A stretch of 64,000 nt of DNA, from contig MCFH01000003.1 of assembly GCA_002104945.1 (NCBI GenBank), forward strand, positions 1,488,001-1,552,000, written 5' to 3'. The first letter of the stretch is position 1, and each line of letters opens with the position of its first letter. This DNA is from Piromyces finnis (lineage: Eukaryota > Neocallimastigomycota > Neocallimastigomycetes > Neocallimastigales > Neocallimastigaceae). The notes beneath the pieces were generated by a model. That model had not been told where the DNA came from and ran no database searches. It saw only the letters and a list, made by a program, of their open reading frames with translations. A program made the position numbers and the translations under genes. Positions 15,583-27,089 of this stretch are shown here, piece after piece.

Positions 15583-15708
15583 AAATCATTTTATTTATTA
15601 ATAAAAAAAATTTGGTGGAAAAAAAAGACCGAATATTTAAATTTATTAAATAATAATTCCAATATTTAAATTTTCATTCTATTATTATTAATATTGGAGT
15701 GGACTATT

Positions 15709-15709
15709 A

Positions 15710-15741
<32 letters not shown>
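15709..15741. repeat. (AAT)n microsatellite
   Basis: About 11 tandem AAT units in the gap between UFD4 and apicortin. Non-coding. Confidence 0.85.
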
Positions 15742-15743
<2 letters not shown>

Positions 15744-16085
15744 CCTTTCATTAAAAAATAAAATGAACTTATTTTTAAACAAATAATAAAATATGGATTT
15801 CATTATATAATATTAAAAATAGAGGATAAAAAAATGAAAATACCTTTTATCGTTTCACATTAAAATAATTATATAAATAATTAAAAATAACCAAAATAGT
15901 TATATTAAATTTACAAATCAAATATTAATTAAAAATTTTTCTGTATTTTAATTATATTTTCATAAATAATAATTTATTTAGCTTATGGTTGTAGGATTAT
16001 GTTTTATCAACTAAAGAAAAAAAAAACATTCCTAAAAGGTTTTAAAATATTTATACATAATATCAATTGTTTTTTAAAGAGTTAT

Positions 16086-16974
16086 TTACTTGCTTCCCTT
16101 AAAATTAATTGGGATTTTTTCATTAACAAGATGTTGCTTATCTATTAAAATTCAGAATATATATATATATGAATAATTTAAAATAGTAGAAATGTAATAA
16201 TTAATTAAATTACTTACCATAGGAAGTAAGAACTAAATACTTTTCACCAGCAACAAAATTATCAAGTTCTGTAACTTGTTTCATATTCTTATCTAAAATG
16301 ATTTTACTTTTTCCAGTTGGAATCATAGAGGTAGTAAAGTCATTAACCTTTTTAGGATAACACAATATATAATTAAATTATTAATTATTTTTGAATAATT
16401 CCATAGTCTTAATAATTGGAACTAATGTATGAATATAAATATATACTTGTTTCATCGTTGGATATTTTTGTTTAGTTAAAACAATCATTTCACCAGAATG
16501 ATTCTTATTAGCATATTCAAAAAATGTAACCTTCTTTGCTGTAACACCATAATTGTCTACTTTATGAACGACTGGCTTACTCTTTGGCTTTTATAATATA
16601 GAGTGTGTATAAATAATAATATTTAATTATTTATATATATAATAGATAATAAATTTTAATGGAAAATAATATTAAAATAAAATATTTACTCTTGGTTCAA
16701 CTGAATTATCAATAGTATGATTTCTACTTTTAGAACTAGTGTTACCATCATTAATGCATAAATCTTCTCTACCAGCTAAACCTCTTCCTTTTCCATTGGC
16801 ATCAAATCTTTCCCTGTGGGAACCCTATTAATAATATCAAATAAACTATTAAATTACTGGTACTTTGAAAATTCTACTTTTAATAATTTCTTATATATAT
16901 ATATATTTATTGAATATTACAGTATACTTCGATGGATCAGTTAATCTTTCTGTGACAGATTGCTTTGGTGGCAT
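16086..16974 (-). CDS. Apicortin (partial p25-alpha plus doublecortin domain)
   Basis: Microtubule-associated protein of the apicortin family. Five exons join to 171 residues: 16974-16921, 16824-16690, 16587-16447, 16347-16218, 16141-16086. Residues 1-45 match the conserved C-terminal part of p25-alpha/TPPP: SVTERLTDPSKYTGSHRERF followed by the GKGRGLAGRED loop. The EF-hand-like N-terminal part of full-length TPPP is absent. Residues about 82-152 form a doublecortin (DCX) domain: KKVTFFEYANKNHSGEMIVL, a central SKIILDKNMKQV and LDNFVAGEKYLVLTSYGD. This partial-p25 then DCX order is what defines apicortin, known from apicomplexans, Trichoplax and some flagellated fungi. Both halves are expected to bind or stabilise tubulin, so a role in the zoospore flagellar apparatus is plausible. 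It is divergent from ESS2. Confidence 0.9.
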
Positions 16975-17744
16975 TTTATTATTACCAATATTAATTAGTT
17001 ATTGATTTTTATAATAAAAAAAAATTGAATTTGGAAAAAAAAATCTTTTTTTATATATATTTTAATATTTTATCAATATCTATCATTTTCTAAAGTATAA
17101 AGTTTTAAATATAAAAAATAAAATTTCATCTTTGTTTCAATAAAGTTTATATAAATATAGATTTTTTTTTTTTTTTTAATCCCATTTGAACTTTATTATT
17201 ATAATATTTATAACAATATATATTTTTATTTTTAGTTATGGATATAAAACATATAAAGAGTATCGCCTAGTTGATTATGTATGGATAAAATAATAGATAA
17301 TTATCATTAAAAATCATTTTTATTCAAAGTATTAAAGAAAAAAATATCTATATAAATATTCAAATATGTTTATTAGGTTATGGTGAAGAAAATAATATAG
17401 ATAATTATAAATAAATATTAATGGAACTTATTAAAAAAAAAACATATTTATTTATTATATAAATATCTTCATCAATTTATATATACGGATTATATATATA
17501 TCTCAAATGAAAATAGTATTCTTTTTTTTTTTTTTGTAATATTATGTAGGATTAAAAAAATGATGTTTTATAATTCTAAAGGGTTAAGTTTTTAAATAAA
17601 TATAATCCAATTCATAATATAACATAACCACACACGTGAAATTACCATTATCATAAAATTATGAAAATAATTTATCATTCTATGATTAACTTAAAAATAA
17701 TTTAAAGAAAAGTTTAATAATAATTTAATTTTAGAGGATATAAT
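16975..17744. promoter_or_regulatory. Divergent promoter region of apicortin and ESS2
   Basis: The 770 bp between the two start codons must serve both genes. It contains a CACGTG E-box at 17633-17638, about 107 bp upstream of the ESS2 ATG, and T/A tracts. No coding exon is seen. Confidence 0.5.
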
Positions 17745-19863
17745 ATGGAAATCACAAAGAATACTACGGATAAAAAAGACTTAATAATAAAGAATTCTGA
17801 AAGAAATGTAAGAGTAGAGAAGAAAAAAATTGTTTTAGAAGAAGATGAATATATTGAAGGTTTAAGTAAGGTTATTAAGCGAGACTATTTTCCAGACAAT
17901 GATAAAATGAAAATTCAAAATGAATTATTAGATGCACTTCAAGAACAAGATTCGTTTAGAGCAAGGAATTTATCAAAGCAATTATTAAATTATGATGCTG
18001 ATAAAAGTAAAGGTAATTTAACAAACGTTAATAATAATATATAATATATATAGTATAATGGAGTATAATTGAATAATTTTATATTTTAAATAAATATATA
18101 AACATTTTCAATTTATTATATGATAATTCATTTTCAATTCATTGGCATGTGAAATTAGAAAATTTACAAAAAAACGAAAATGGAATAGATACGTCATTGT
18201 CAGTTGATGCTTATCAGAGTAAATATACAAGCGAAGATAATGATTCTTTTAATGAAATTATAGCAAAAAATAATGAAATGAAGAAAATGAGAAATGAAAA
18301 ACTTTATGGACAAGAAAAAACAAAATTATTAATGAGTAGTAATGCTCAAAATGCATCCGATGTTGGAAAAACAGTTGAAACTAAACAAATTGAGACATGG
18401 AAATATAAAGTAAAAAAGTAATAATTTTTAAATAATAGGATATTAAAAGATTATTTAAATTAACAATATTTTATATTTCACATTTCGTTATTTCTTATTG
18501 AATTTTTTATTATATGAAATTTCAAATCCTTGCATTTTTGTAACCATTTAAAATTAATTCGAAATTAGACACAGAATACACTCATGTTTATCCCTGATAG
18601 TAATCATTTACTCAAGGAAAGTGAAGAAGTAAAACGTCAAGCACCAAAACAAATTTCACATAGTAATACTCGTTTTGATACTACACCTTCTATACAGGAA
18701 ATTAAAGAACAGGTATTCATTATATTCATTTATTGATATTTTGAAATTTAATTATTGTAATTAATTGGTTATTAATTAAAATAAATGAATATAAATTATA
18801 AAACTTTTAATACTTTTTATTTAATAAAATAATTATGAAGGAACGTATAAAAACACAGGAAGTTTGGAAAACCATGATAAATTCAACCCCTGGCCTATTT
18901 AAAAATGGTAAAAAAAAAAAAATTTTTAAGAAATAATTATAAATAATGTAAGAGAATTAAATTATTTATTAAAATTATTTTATTGTCAATTATTTCGTCT
19001 ATAAAAAGAAATGTTAGAATTACAATCTGAAGGTACAGACGGTTATAAAATGGTAGCTTCTACCCCATCACCCAATCCAAATAGAATTGATCAATCCGAT
19101 ATGTTTACTTGGGGTAGTATTGAAGGAACACCATTATTAATTAATTCTGGTGGAGCTAGTAGTGGTAATGCTTTAGTAATCAGTGCATTATTTTAATTAA
19201 ACAAGTATTATAGTTGTTGAGTTCATTTTTTAATTTTATATATAAAAATATATTTGTATTTTTGTATAGGACCTGTATTCAAAATACCAGAAACTCCAAG
19301 AAGAGAATTAATAGGAATGAAACTTTCAGAAAAAGCATCTTCTAATATGAGAAAAAGATTAGGAAAAACGCCAAAGTCTTCTTTATCTCATTTAACACCA
19401 AAGCAACGTCTAACTTCACCTTTGCTTTCAAGAGCAAATGCACTTTCACCTGCTGCTAAAAATTTATTACAAAGAAGTCTTAAATCACCTGGTGGTAAGG
19501 CATTAATGAAAGGACTTTCTTCGGATTATAAATTAAAGAAAAGTTATAATAGTCCATTATTATGTATTGTATCATGTATCATTATTCTGTTTTATTCTGT
19601 TTTATTATAAGAAGTTTAAAATATCTTATTATGATGGTTTTCTAATTATTTTATTTATTTTAATATTTTATATATACACCCTATTATTTATAGATAATTC
19701 ACCATCCCTTCATCGTTCATCTAAATTATCTACAGGAATTGTTCGTAAATCATCGTCTCTAAGAAAACAAGTCGCTACCCCATCAACGTCATCAATAATA
19801 AAAAATACACCAAATCAATCATCATCATCATTAACTGATGATTTATTGAACTTTAAAGAATAA
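17745..19863 (+). CDS. ESS2: Splicing factor ESS2 (DGCR14/Bis1 family)
   Basis: Nuclear protein of the ESS-2/DGCR14 family, associated with late (C-complex) spliceosomes. Seven exons join to 449 residues: 17745-18012, 18159-18409, 18569-18712, 18841-18907, 19009-19164, 19270-19563, 19694-19863. Family landmarks in order: VLEEDEYIEGLSKVIKRDYF at about 30-50, YTSEDNDSFNEI, ETWKYKTQNTLMFIPD spanning the exon 2-3 junction, NTRFDTTPS, VASTPSPNPNRIDQSDMFTW, GPVFKIPETPRRE, LTPKQRLTSP. The end is an S/T-rich segment with TDDLLNF. The donor of exon 2 is at 18410; an alternative GT eight bases downstream breaks the frame. Length matches animal ESS2. Confidence 0.94.
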
Positions 19864-20186
19864 ACTAGGTTTATTAAAATTATAAAATTATCAACACTTT
19901 TCTATTCCATTAATCTATTTATTTAATTTGACATACTTGTAAAAATCTTGTAATTTCTTCCCATTATTTATTTAACATTATAAAAAAAAAAAAAAATAAT
20001 AATCAATCCTCATAGTAAAATAAAAAATTCATTTAATCTAATCCTTTAATCAGAAAAATTTTAGTGTTTTTTAATTATTAAATAAATTAAAATATTTAAT
20101 TTCTTTTATTTTTTTTTTAATTAAAATTATGATTAATTAAAAATAAAAATTCAAAAAATGTAAAACCCTTTGGATTAATAGATGTT
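19864..20186. other. Intergenic: ESS2 3' flank / delta-tubulin promoter
   Basis: A 323-bp AT-rich spacer between two plus-strand genes, with A-runs and no coding signal. Confidence 0.6.
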
Positions 20187-20889
20187 ATGTTATTTATACA
20201 AATTGGTCAATGTGGAATTCAATGTGGGCAAGAAATAATACAAAAAATAAACAAAAAGTAATATATAAAGGTGTTATAAAATGCGGTATTTAATATTTAA
20301 AAGTGTATTAATTTTTATTGTATAAATTACATATATAAAATTAATATAAAAGTAATGAATTAGGAAATTCAATAAAGGAATTAGTCATAGATACAGAATC
20401 AAAAGTTATTAATAAATATAAATGTAAAAATAACAAAGAATATTTATATAAAAAGTATTTTCAAATTGGAAAAGATGGTTCAGGAAATAATTGGTCTTTT
20501 GGATATTGTAAAGTTAATGAAGAACTAATTCATTCGGTCATGGATAATTTTAATCAACTTTTAGAGTCCATTGATTTACATAAAGGATTAAATGTAATTT
20601 CTTTATTTTTTAAAATAATAAATTAAATATAAGAGTGTTTTAAAATTTGATAACAATTATACTATTGTCATTATGTAATATTATAATTAATTCAGTATAT
20701 TAATTGAAAAAAAAAAAAAATAGATTGTTCATAGTATAGCAGGTGGAACTGGTTCAGGCATATTTTCAAAAATTATTGAGGAAATTAGAGATAGATATCC
20801 AAAATCTTGCATAAGTACATATTCGTATGTATTTAATAATGCTATAATTATATTAATGGAAAATTTATTTCATATTATCAAACAAAATG

Positions 20890-20927
<38 letters not shown>

Positions 20928-22027
20928 TGGTATATAGCATTTTTCCATTTGAATCTGGTGAAAATACATTACAATATTATAATTCTGTTTTTTCCTTGTC
21001 TTGGGTACAAAAATATTCAGATATTGCTTATTGTTTTTCAAATAAAGAAATATTAGATATATTGTGTAAAGAAAAAAAGACAAAGAACTATTCTTTGAAT
21101 GATATTAATGAATATATTTCTAATTGTGTTTCAAGCTTGTATCCCTATGGGAATAAAATGTAATTTTTTATTATATTTTTTTTCTAAAAAATATAATATA
21201 TAGGACATAATAAATAGTAGTAATAGTAGTAATAGTAATAGTAATAGTAATAATATATAATACATTATGAAATAATTATTAATACTCTATTATGCAACAA
21301 TAATGTCACTAATTATTATTTATTAATAATAATAATGTATGATAAAATAATATTTTAGACAATATATAAATAACTGGGATATAATATATAATATATGTCC
21401 TATTCCATCAATGAAATTATTAAAGGTCTATTCAGATTCTTCACTGGATAACTTGGTAAAAAATATTCCAAGTAATTATAATAATAGCAAGTAAGAATTG
21501 ATGAGTATAAATTATTTTATTTATTATAATATATATAAAAAAGGTTAAAATTCCATTATATTTATTATTAAAATTAACTACTATGGAAATTATCAAAAAG
21601 ATTAATTAGTGGTAGATTAAATCTGGTTAGTAATGATGATATGGACGAAAGAACATTAACTAAGCTATATAAGAAAATTGGAATTTTATCTAATCCGGAA
21701 TGTCTTTCCATAAACTATTTAAGATCGAAATCAGTAAAAAAAAGTTATAGTCAGCCTCGAATCAATTCATTAAAGGAAGATGAAAGTCGCCCATCACATT
21801 TACCTACTATAAATCCAAAATCCCGGATATCTTTACTTAAAAATTCAACAGATATTCTTCCGTCTCTTAATTATTTTTTAAACAAGTCAATATATATGTA
21901 TAAAAATGGAGCCTATTGGAATTATTTTAAAAAATATAATGATAATATTGATGATTTATTTATAGAATCCTATAATACTTTGTATGATTGTAGAAACGCT
22001 TATATGGAATGGCACGATGATATATAA
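20187..22027 (+). CDS. TUBD1: Delta-tubulin, divergent
   Basis: Tubulin-superfamily GTPase required for triplet microtubules of basal bodies. Six exons join to 397 residues: 20187-20257, 20353-20593, 20724-20824, 20938-21159, 21359-21490, 21601-22027. The start [16 protein letters not shown] is the tubulin N-terminus; the usual Asn of GQCGNQ is Ile. The GTP-binding glycine loop is intact (AGGTGSG, 110-116). [10 protein letters not shown] at about 66-75 is the delta-type version of this segment (alpha and beta have AANNYARGHY), as are [20 protein letters not shown] and the [10 protein letters not shown] region matching delta VPHPEFKML. The C-terminal [11 protein letters not shown] fits the tubulin C-terminal helices. 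It is about 55 residues shorter than human delta-tubulin, mostly in the second half. It is not alpha, beta or gamma. Epsilon is less likely. Confidence 0.85.
21205..21258. repeat. (AGTAAT)n-type repeat in delta-tubulin intron 4
   Basis: Short tandem AGT/AAT units inside the intron between exons 4 and 5 of the tubulin gene. Confidence 0.75.
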
Positions 22028-22240
22028 CCCTCTATTTTTTTGTTATTATTATATATATATTAATCGAAATTTTCAATACATTACTACTATTATTATTATC
22101 ATCGTATTATTAAAATCAAACAATACTATATTTATTTAACACAAAAATTTATTATTAATAATACCATTTATCTATTGCTATTATTATATATATTATAAAT
22201 TTTATTATTATTTATCCAAAATTTTATTATTTTATTTTAT

Positions 22241-22280
<40 letters not shown>

Positions 22281-22340
22281 ACTATTATCAAAATTATTTT
22301 TAATAAAATAAAAAGTTTTAATGATAAAGAAATACAAATC
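22028..22340. other. Convergent intergenic spacer
   Basis: About 310 bp between the delta-tubulin stop and the end of the minus-strand Cys/His gene. It contains ATT-rich sequence and a T run of about 27 at 22247-22275. No gene. Confidence 0.65.
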
Positions 22341-23113
22341 TTATTTACTATTCGTATAGTTCAATAAAAATTGTAAAAACAATTTTAAATCTTTTTCTAA
22401 TTCAATAGAATCAATTTTGATATTGGAATTAAAATAATTTTCCAAAGCTTCTATACAGTTGGTTAATTTAATTTTAACTGTATCATCACTAATATAATTA
22501 AAGGGTAATAAATAGATGTAGAAAAAAAAAAAAAAGTAGCCTTAGTATAAATGCTAAAAATTATTTTAATCTATTTGAAAAAAAAAACAACAACTACATA
22601 CCATGGTATTTTTTTATCTGTAATAGCATATTTTAAAACCATTAATTTTGTTGGTATATCGTATGATAAATAGGATTCATGAAAAATTTCTTCCAAAGTT
22701 TTTTCTAACAATAATTCACAGGCACATATCAATTGTAAACATATAAAAGAGTAATTAGAATTACTATTTATGGAATTAGGTGATATAGATATATTTTTGG
22801 TTTTCTCTATGGAAAGGGTGTTTATATTAATTTTTCGATAGAGTATTTTTTTCCTTTTTTTAGAAGAATTTAAATCTTTCTTTTTTAAAGGTGTATTTGA
22901 CACTATTCCATTATATTCCTTTTTTTTCCCTATGAAACTATCTGAATTCTTTTGTTTGGATATTATTGAAGTAACATAGGATGTATAAATATTTTCTTTA
23001 TTCTATTTATTATGTTAATTTTAAAATTATTATTTGTTATTAATATCATTAAATATTATATATATTTAATATATTATATATAAATATATATATTTTTTAA
23101 TTTATTAGTAATG

Positions 23114-23149
<36 letters not shown>

Positions 23150-23544
23150 TTATATTTTAAAATATTTACGTTTAAATTATCTCTAATCTTCATATTTTCT
23201 AATGAATTTGAATGGAATTTATGTAAATGTTTTTGAAAAGCGATATGTGATAAACTTCTTCCATTTTCGTTGGAACAATGAGCACAATTATATCTCAACG
23301 ATGATATACAATCAATTCCATTATCAGATACGGAACATTTATGTTTAAAATTATCTGGTTGGTCCCCATGAATAGGACAAAAACATTTTATATAATTATT
23401 TGCGGGTAAATTTTTAATTAAAGGTTGAATAGATTCTGAAGTATAATAATAAGAACCATTTGGAATTATATTTTTAAAGTTGGAAACATTACTTAATAAT
23501 GTATTATTGAAGTTTGAATAATTATTACTAAGCGTTTGAACCAT
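22341..23544 (-). CDS. Hypothetical protein with Cys/His cluster
   Basis: Not recognised. Three exons join in frame to 307 residues: 23544-23170, 23002-22602, 22488-22341. Residues about 54-110 hold a cluster suited to zinc binding: CFCPIHG, FKHKC, DC, YNCAHC and HIAFQKHLHKFH, resembling one degenerate zinc finger of the CxxC...H-H type. The middle is basic and Ser/Asn-rich (KKKDLNSSKKRKK), perhaps a nuclear signal. The C-terminal 100 residues are predicted mostly helical (ICLQLICACELLLEKTLEEI; ALENYFNSNIKIDSIELEKD). The acceptor of the last exon (TATTAG at 22494-22489) was chosen because the other candidate hits a stop. Convergent with delta-tubulin. Function unknown; nucleic-acid binding is only a guess. 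Confidence 0.65.
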
Positions 23545-23608
23545 TTTCTATTGTTGTATTATTATATGATATGCAAATGTAAATATAAATATATATAATG
23601 GCGTCGTG

Positions 23609-23639
<31 letters not shown>

Positions 23640-24897
23640 AAGAAAAAGTATTAAAAAATACTACTATTAAATTATTAATAAAAATATAAATTTAAACTAT
23701 TGAAACATTTATAGCTAATAAAAGATAGAAGCAATGTTAGTATTTAAAACAATGCTATGTATATGTTACAATTTATTTTTTTTATGTTTATTTTAAATAT
23801 AACATATATTATTAATGAATTAATGGTTACTATTAATTTTTTATTAAAAAAAAAAAAAAAACAATAAATATTTAATAGAATAAAAAAAAAAGAAAAGTTT
23901 TTCTTTCTCCCTTTCCTCTTTCTATTAAACTTTTTTTTTTTTTTTTTAAATCTTTAAAGTTTCTTGTAAAAATCGCAAAAAAAAAAAAAAAAAAAAAAAT
24001 TTTTATTTTTATTTTTTTTTAAATTAAAATTAAAATTTACGGACAATGGACAATGAAATTTTTTTTTTTTTTGTGATTTTCTAAAAACATCAAAACAAAA
24101 AATTTTAATTAAACATTTAAATTAAAAAAATTTAATTAAGAATTTTTCATTTTTAGTGGGTTCAAAAGAACTTTTTAATACTTTTTAATAATTAAGTCAA
24201 AAGAAACTATCATTACCACTACTTTTTCAATACTATATAAATCTGTATCTATATACCATAGAATTAATAGCATTTTTAAACTATTTTTTTTATGTATATG
24301 ATACATTTTTTAATATTATTGTAAAAACAAACTTTGTAATACTTTCTTGCAATATATATATAAAGAGAGCATTATTTAATAAAAGTTAACGTCATTTTGA
24401 GTAGATAATAACTCTTTATATAAAAATTAATTTTTTTTTTTAAATAGATTTAAATTATATATTTATTCTTGTTTATTATATATAAAATATACATTATTAT
24501 ATTATTATTATATTAAAAACTAATAATAAGAAAAAAAATTGATTGAAAGGTAAAGTGTATTTGTTATGTTTTGTGGTTTATGATTTTTAGTATTAATGAA
24601 ATACAATGCTAAACTAATATTATAATTTTTTTTTGATTTTGGTTGCAATTTTTATTAATAAATTAATATTATTTGTATAAAAATAATAAAAAATGGAATT
24701 GATTTTGTATATATATATTTTTTGAAATATAAATAATTAATAATTGAATATTATATTAATTGCAATTATTAAAAAAAAATTTATATATATTTAATATTAT
24801 TTAAATTGGTAATATTATGTTATGCTTTTTTAAGAGTTATAATGAGAAGGTGATGCTTATAGGTATTAGATCTGGTTTATCGTAAATTAATTTTTTT
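23545..24897. other. Intergenic, low-complexity AT
   Basis: About 1.35 kb upstream of the Cys/His gene and downstream of the Cys-rich gene, both on the minus strand. T runs over 20 long, A runs, and no exon or RNA recognised. Confidence 0.6.
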
Positions 24898-25498
24898 TTA
24901 GTCCATACCTTCCATATCATTACAATCATTACATCCACATAAACAACATCTACAACAACCTAAACAACATGTGAACATTGTTGTACTATAATATAGAGAA
25001 TAATAAAGTATTAGCGAGATACAAGTGAAATTTTATAATATTTATGTATATTTATAGATAGTATTGATAAAGTATTTAACATTACCATAAAGTGAGACCA
25101 CAACATAGAGAACATAAGGATGAGGTAGCATCTCTATCTCCATTAGTTCTGAAACAACCACTAGCTCCGAATCCAGGATCAATATTATCATCATTATTAG
25201 TATTATTATTTACTGGGTAGGTATTAGCATTAGTATATTGGGTAGTAGTAGCGTAAGTATTAGTATTATTGTTGTTAGTGGTAGTAGTTGTAGTTGGTTC
25301 TTCTTCTTCGTAATCATCCGAAGGTGAATATTTATATCCTGTTCTATCAGGATTAGTTGGTGTTTGATAAGCACCAGTGGATTGTTGATCAGCATAAGGA
25401 CTTACCATAGCATCTGTTGCTCTATAAGTTTTAGTGGTATAAGCGGCTTCTGGAGCTTCAACTTCTTCAGATGGATAAATTTTTTCGTCTTTTGCCAT
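24898..25498 (-). CDS. Small protein with Tyr/Thr/Asn-rich body and Cys-rich tail
   Basis: Not recognised as a named family. Two exons join to 166 residues: 25498-25086 and 24985-24898. The first 45 residues are acidic and helical-like (MAKDEKIYPSEEVEAPEAAY). Then comes a disordered Tyr/Pro/Thr/Asn segment with short T and N runs, encoded by ACT/AAT triplets. The last ~40 residues are extremely Cys-rich: SSLCSLCCGLTLCTTMFTCC, then LGCCRCCLCGCNDCND, ending MEGMD. Such a tail resembles CYSTM-type or multiply palmitoylated membrane tails, or a metal-binding tail. No signal peptide is present. The splice joins TG to T and creates a further Cys, which supports the intron. Confidence 0.7.
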
Positions 25499-27089
25499 TT
25501 TTGATATATTTTCTAATTTTCTTTTTTTTTCTTTTTTTTTTTTTTTTATTAAATTAATTATATAAATTTTGTTTTATCTTTTTTTTTTTTTTTTTTGCTG
25601 TTATTTTTAAAAACTATTTAAAAAATATTTTTTATGAAGAAAAAATAAAATAAAAAAAATAAATAAAAAAATAAGAATTGACTAAAATAATATGTAGGAG
25701 AATAAAATAAAATAAAATAACAAATAAAAATGACCGAATTAAAAAAAACAAAAAAACGGAAAATGATTAAAAGTATATAAATATATAAAAGTATAAAAAT
25801 GCCAATAACAAAAAATCAAATATCGAATAAAATTTATATACTTTTAAAATATATAATATTTGAATTTAGTAAAAAAAAAAAAAAAAGTGTTATAAAAATT
25901 GCTATCATTTATAATCTTTATACTATACACTTTTAATATATAGCGTACTAATATAAAATTCTTGTTCAATAATACAAAATATCATAAAGTAGAAATTGTA
26001 ATTATTATTAAAGTATAATGATTATAAAAAGAATGATGAATTTTAAATATTTTGTATATTTAAAATTTATTTTTCATTTTTTAATAAATCCATTTCATCA
26101 TTAAAACTTTGACATGTTTATCAAAAACAACAAAGCTTATTCATTACTAAACTTCTTTTCATTTTAAATGTTCCGAATTTTTTAAAATGATTTTAATTAT
26201 TAATTTTACTTTTTTTTTTTTTTTTTGATCTAAATTTTATAAAGAGAATACTTTAAAATTTTGAATAGAAAAATATATATACATTTTTTTTCTTATTCCC
26301 TCTACCTAAAAAAAAAAAAAGTTTTAAACTTATTAATAATAACATGCTATATATATTGAGTAAATACTTTTTTTCTTTTATAAACTATCATTCCATTACT
26401 AGAGTTAAAGGATCGAGTTATTGACATAAACATTTGGTAACAGATTTTAATAATTATGATAATCTTAAAGTTTAAAAAATATTAAATATTAAAGTTTTAA
26501 ATATTCTTGACGATTTATAGTTTATATTCCATAAAAAAAAAAAAAAAGGTAAAAAAGTTGTCAATAGCCATTATTCTTTAAAACTCTTTAATATTAAAGA
26601 TATATGGATAAGGAATATTATAATTGAATATTGAATTAGAAAAATACCAACACACACATTTTTTTTTTTTTTTTTTTATTTAAATTATATTTATTTACTT
26701 ATTATTTGATTTTATAATAAAAATTATGATAATAATAATAATAATAAAAAAAGGTGTATAAAAGAATATGTATATACTTTTATATGCTTATTTTTATTAT
26801 TATAATTGTATTTTATATATTTATCTATTTTTTTTATCTTTTCTATTTTTCTTTTTTAATTTATTTGATTATACTTTGTTATATATTTTAGTTTTATTTT
26901 ATTATTATTATTATTATTATTTAGTTTTATTTTATTTTTAGTTTTAGTTTTATTTTTTTATTTTATTTTATTTTTTTTTTTTTGAATTAGTTTTTCTTTT
27001 CTTTTCTTTTCTTTATTTTTTTTTTTTTTTTTTTTTTTAATCATCATTATTATTATTTTTTAAAGATAATTAAAAGTATTACGACTTTA
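25499..27089. other. Intergenic, low-complexity AT
   Basis: About 1.6 kb between two minus-strand genes (promoter of the Cys-rich gene, 3' flank of VPS51). Long A/T runs and short AAT, ATT and TTTTA repeats. No coding exon or RNA gene seen. Confidence 0.6.

Larger units (their letters stand above)
14367..16085. other. Intergenic: UFD4 promoter side / apicortin 3' flank
   Basis: About 1.7 kb between two minus-strand genes. It holds the second copy of the 17-bp E-box element (15566-15582), an (AAT)n array at about 15709-15741 and many homopolymers. A 22-codon minus-strand ORF at 15380-15448 is treated as a finding, not as a gene. Confidence 0.55.

Noticed and set aside
16086-16974. Full TPPP or a stand-alone doublecortin gene
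   Set aside because: The N-terminal TPPP domain is missing and both the partial p25-alpha and the DCX parts lie in one spliced frame, which is apicortin.
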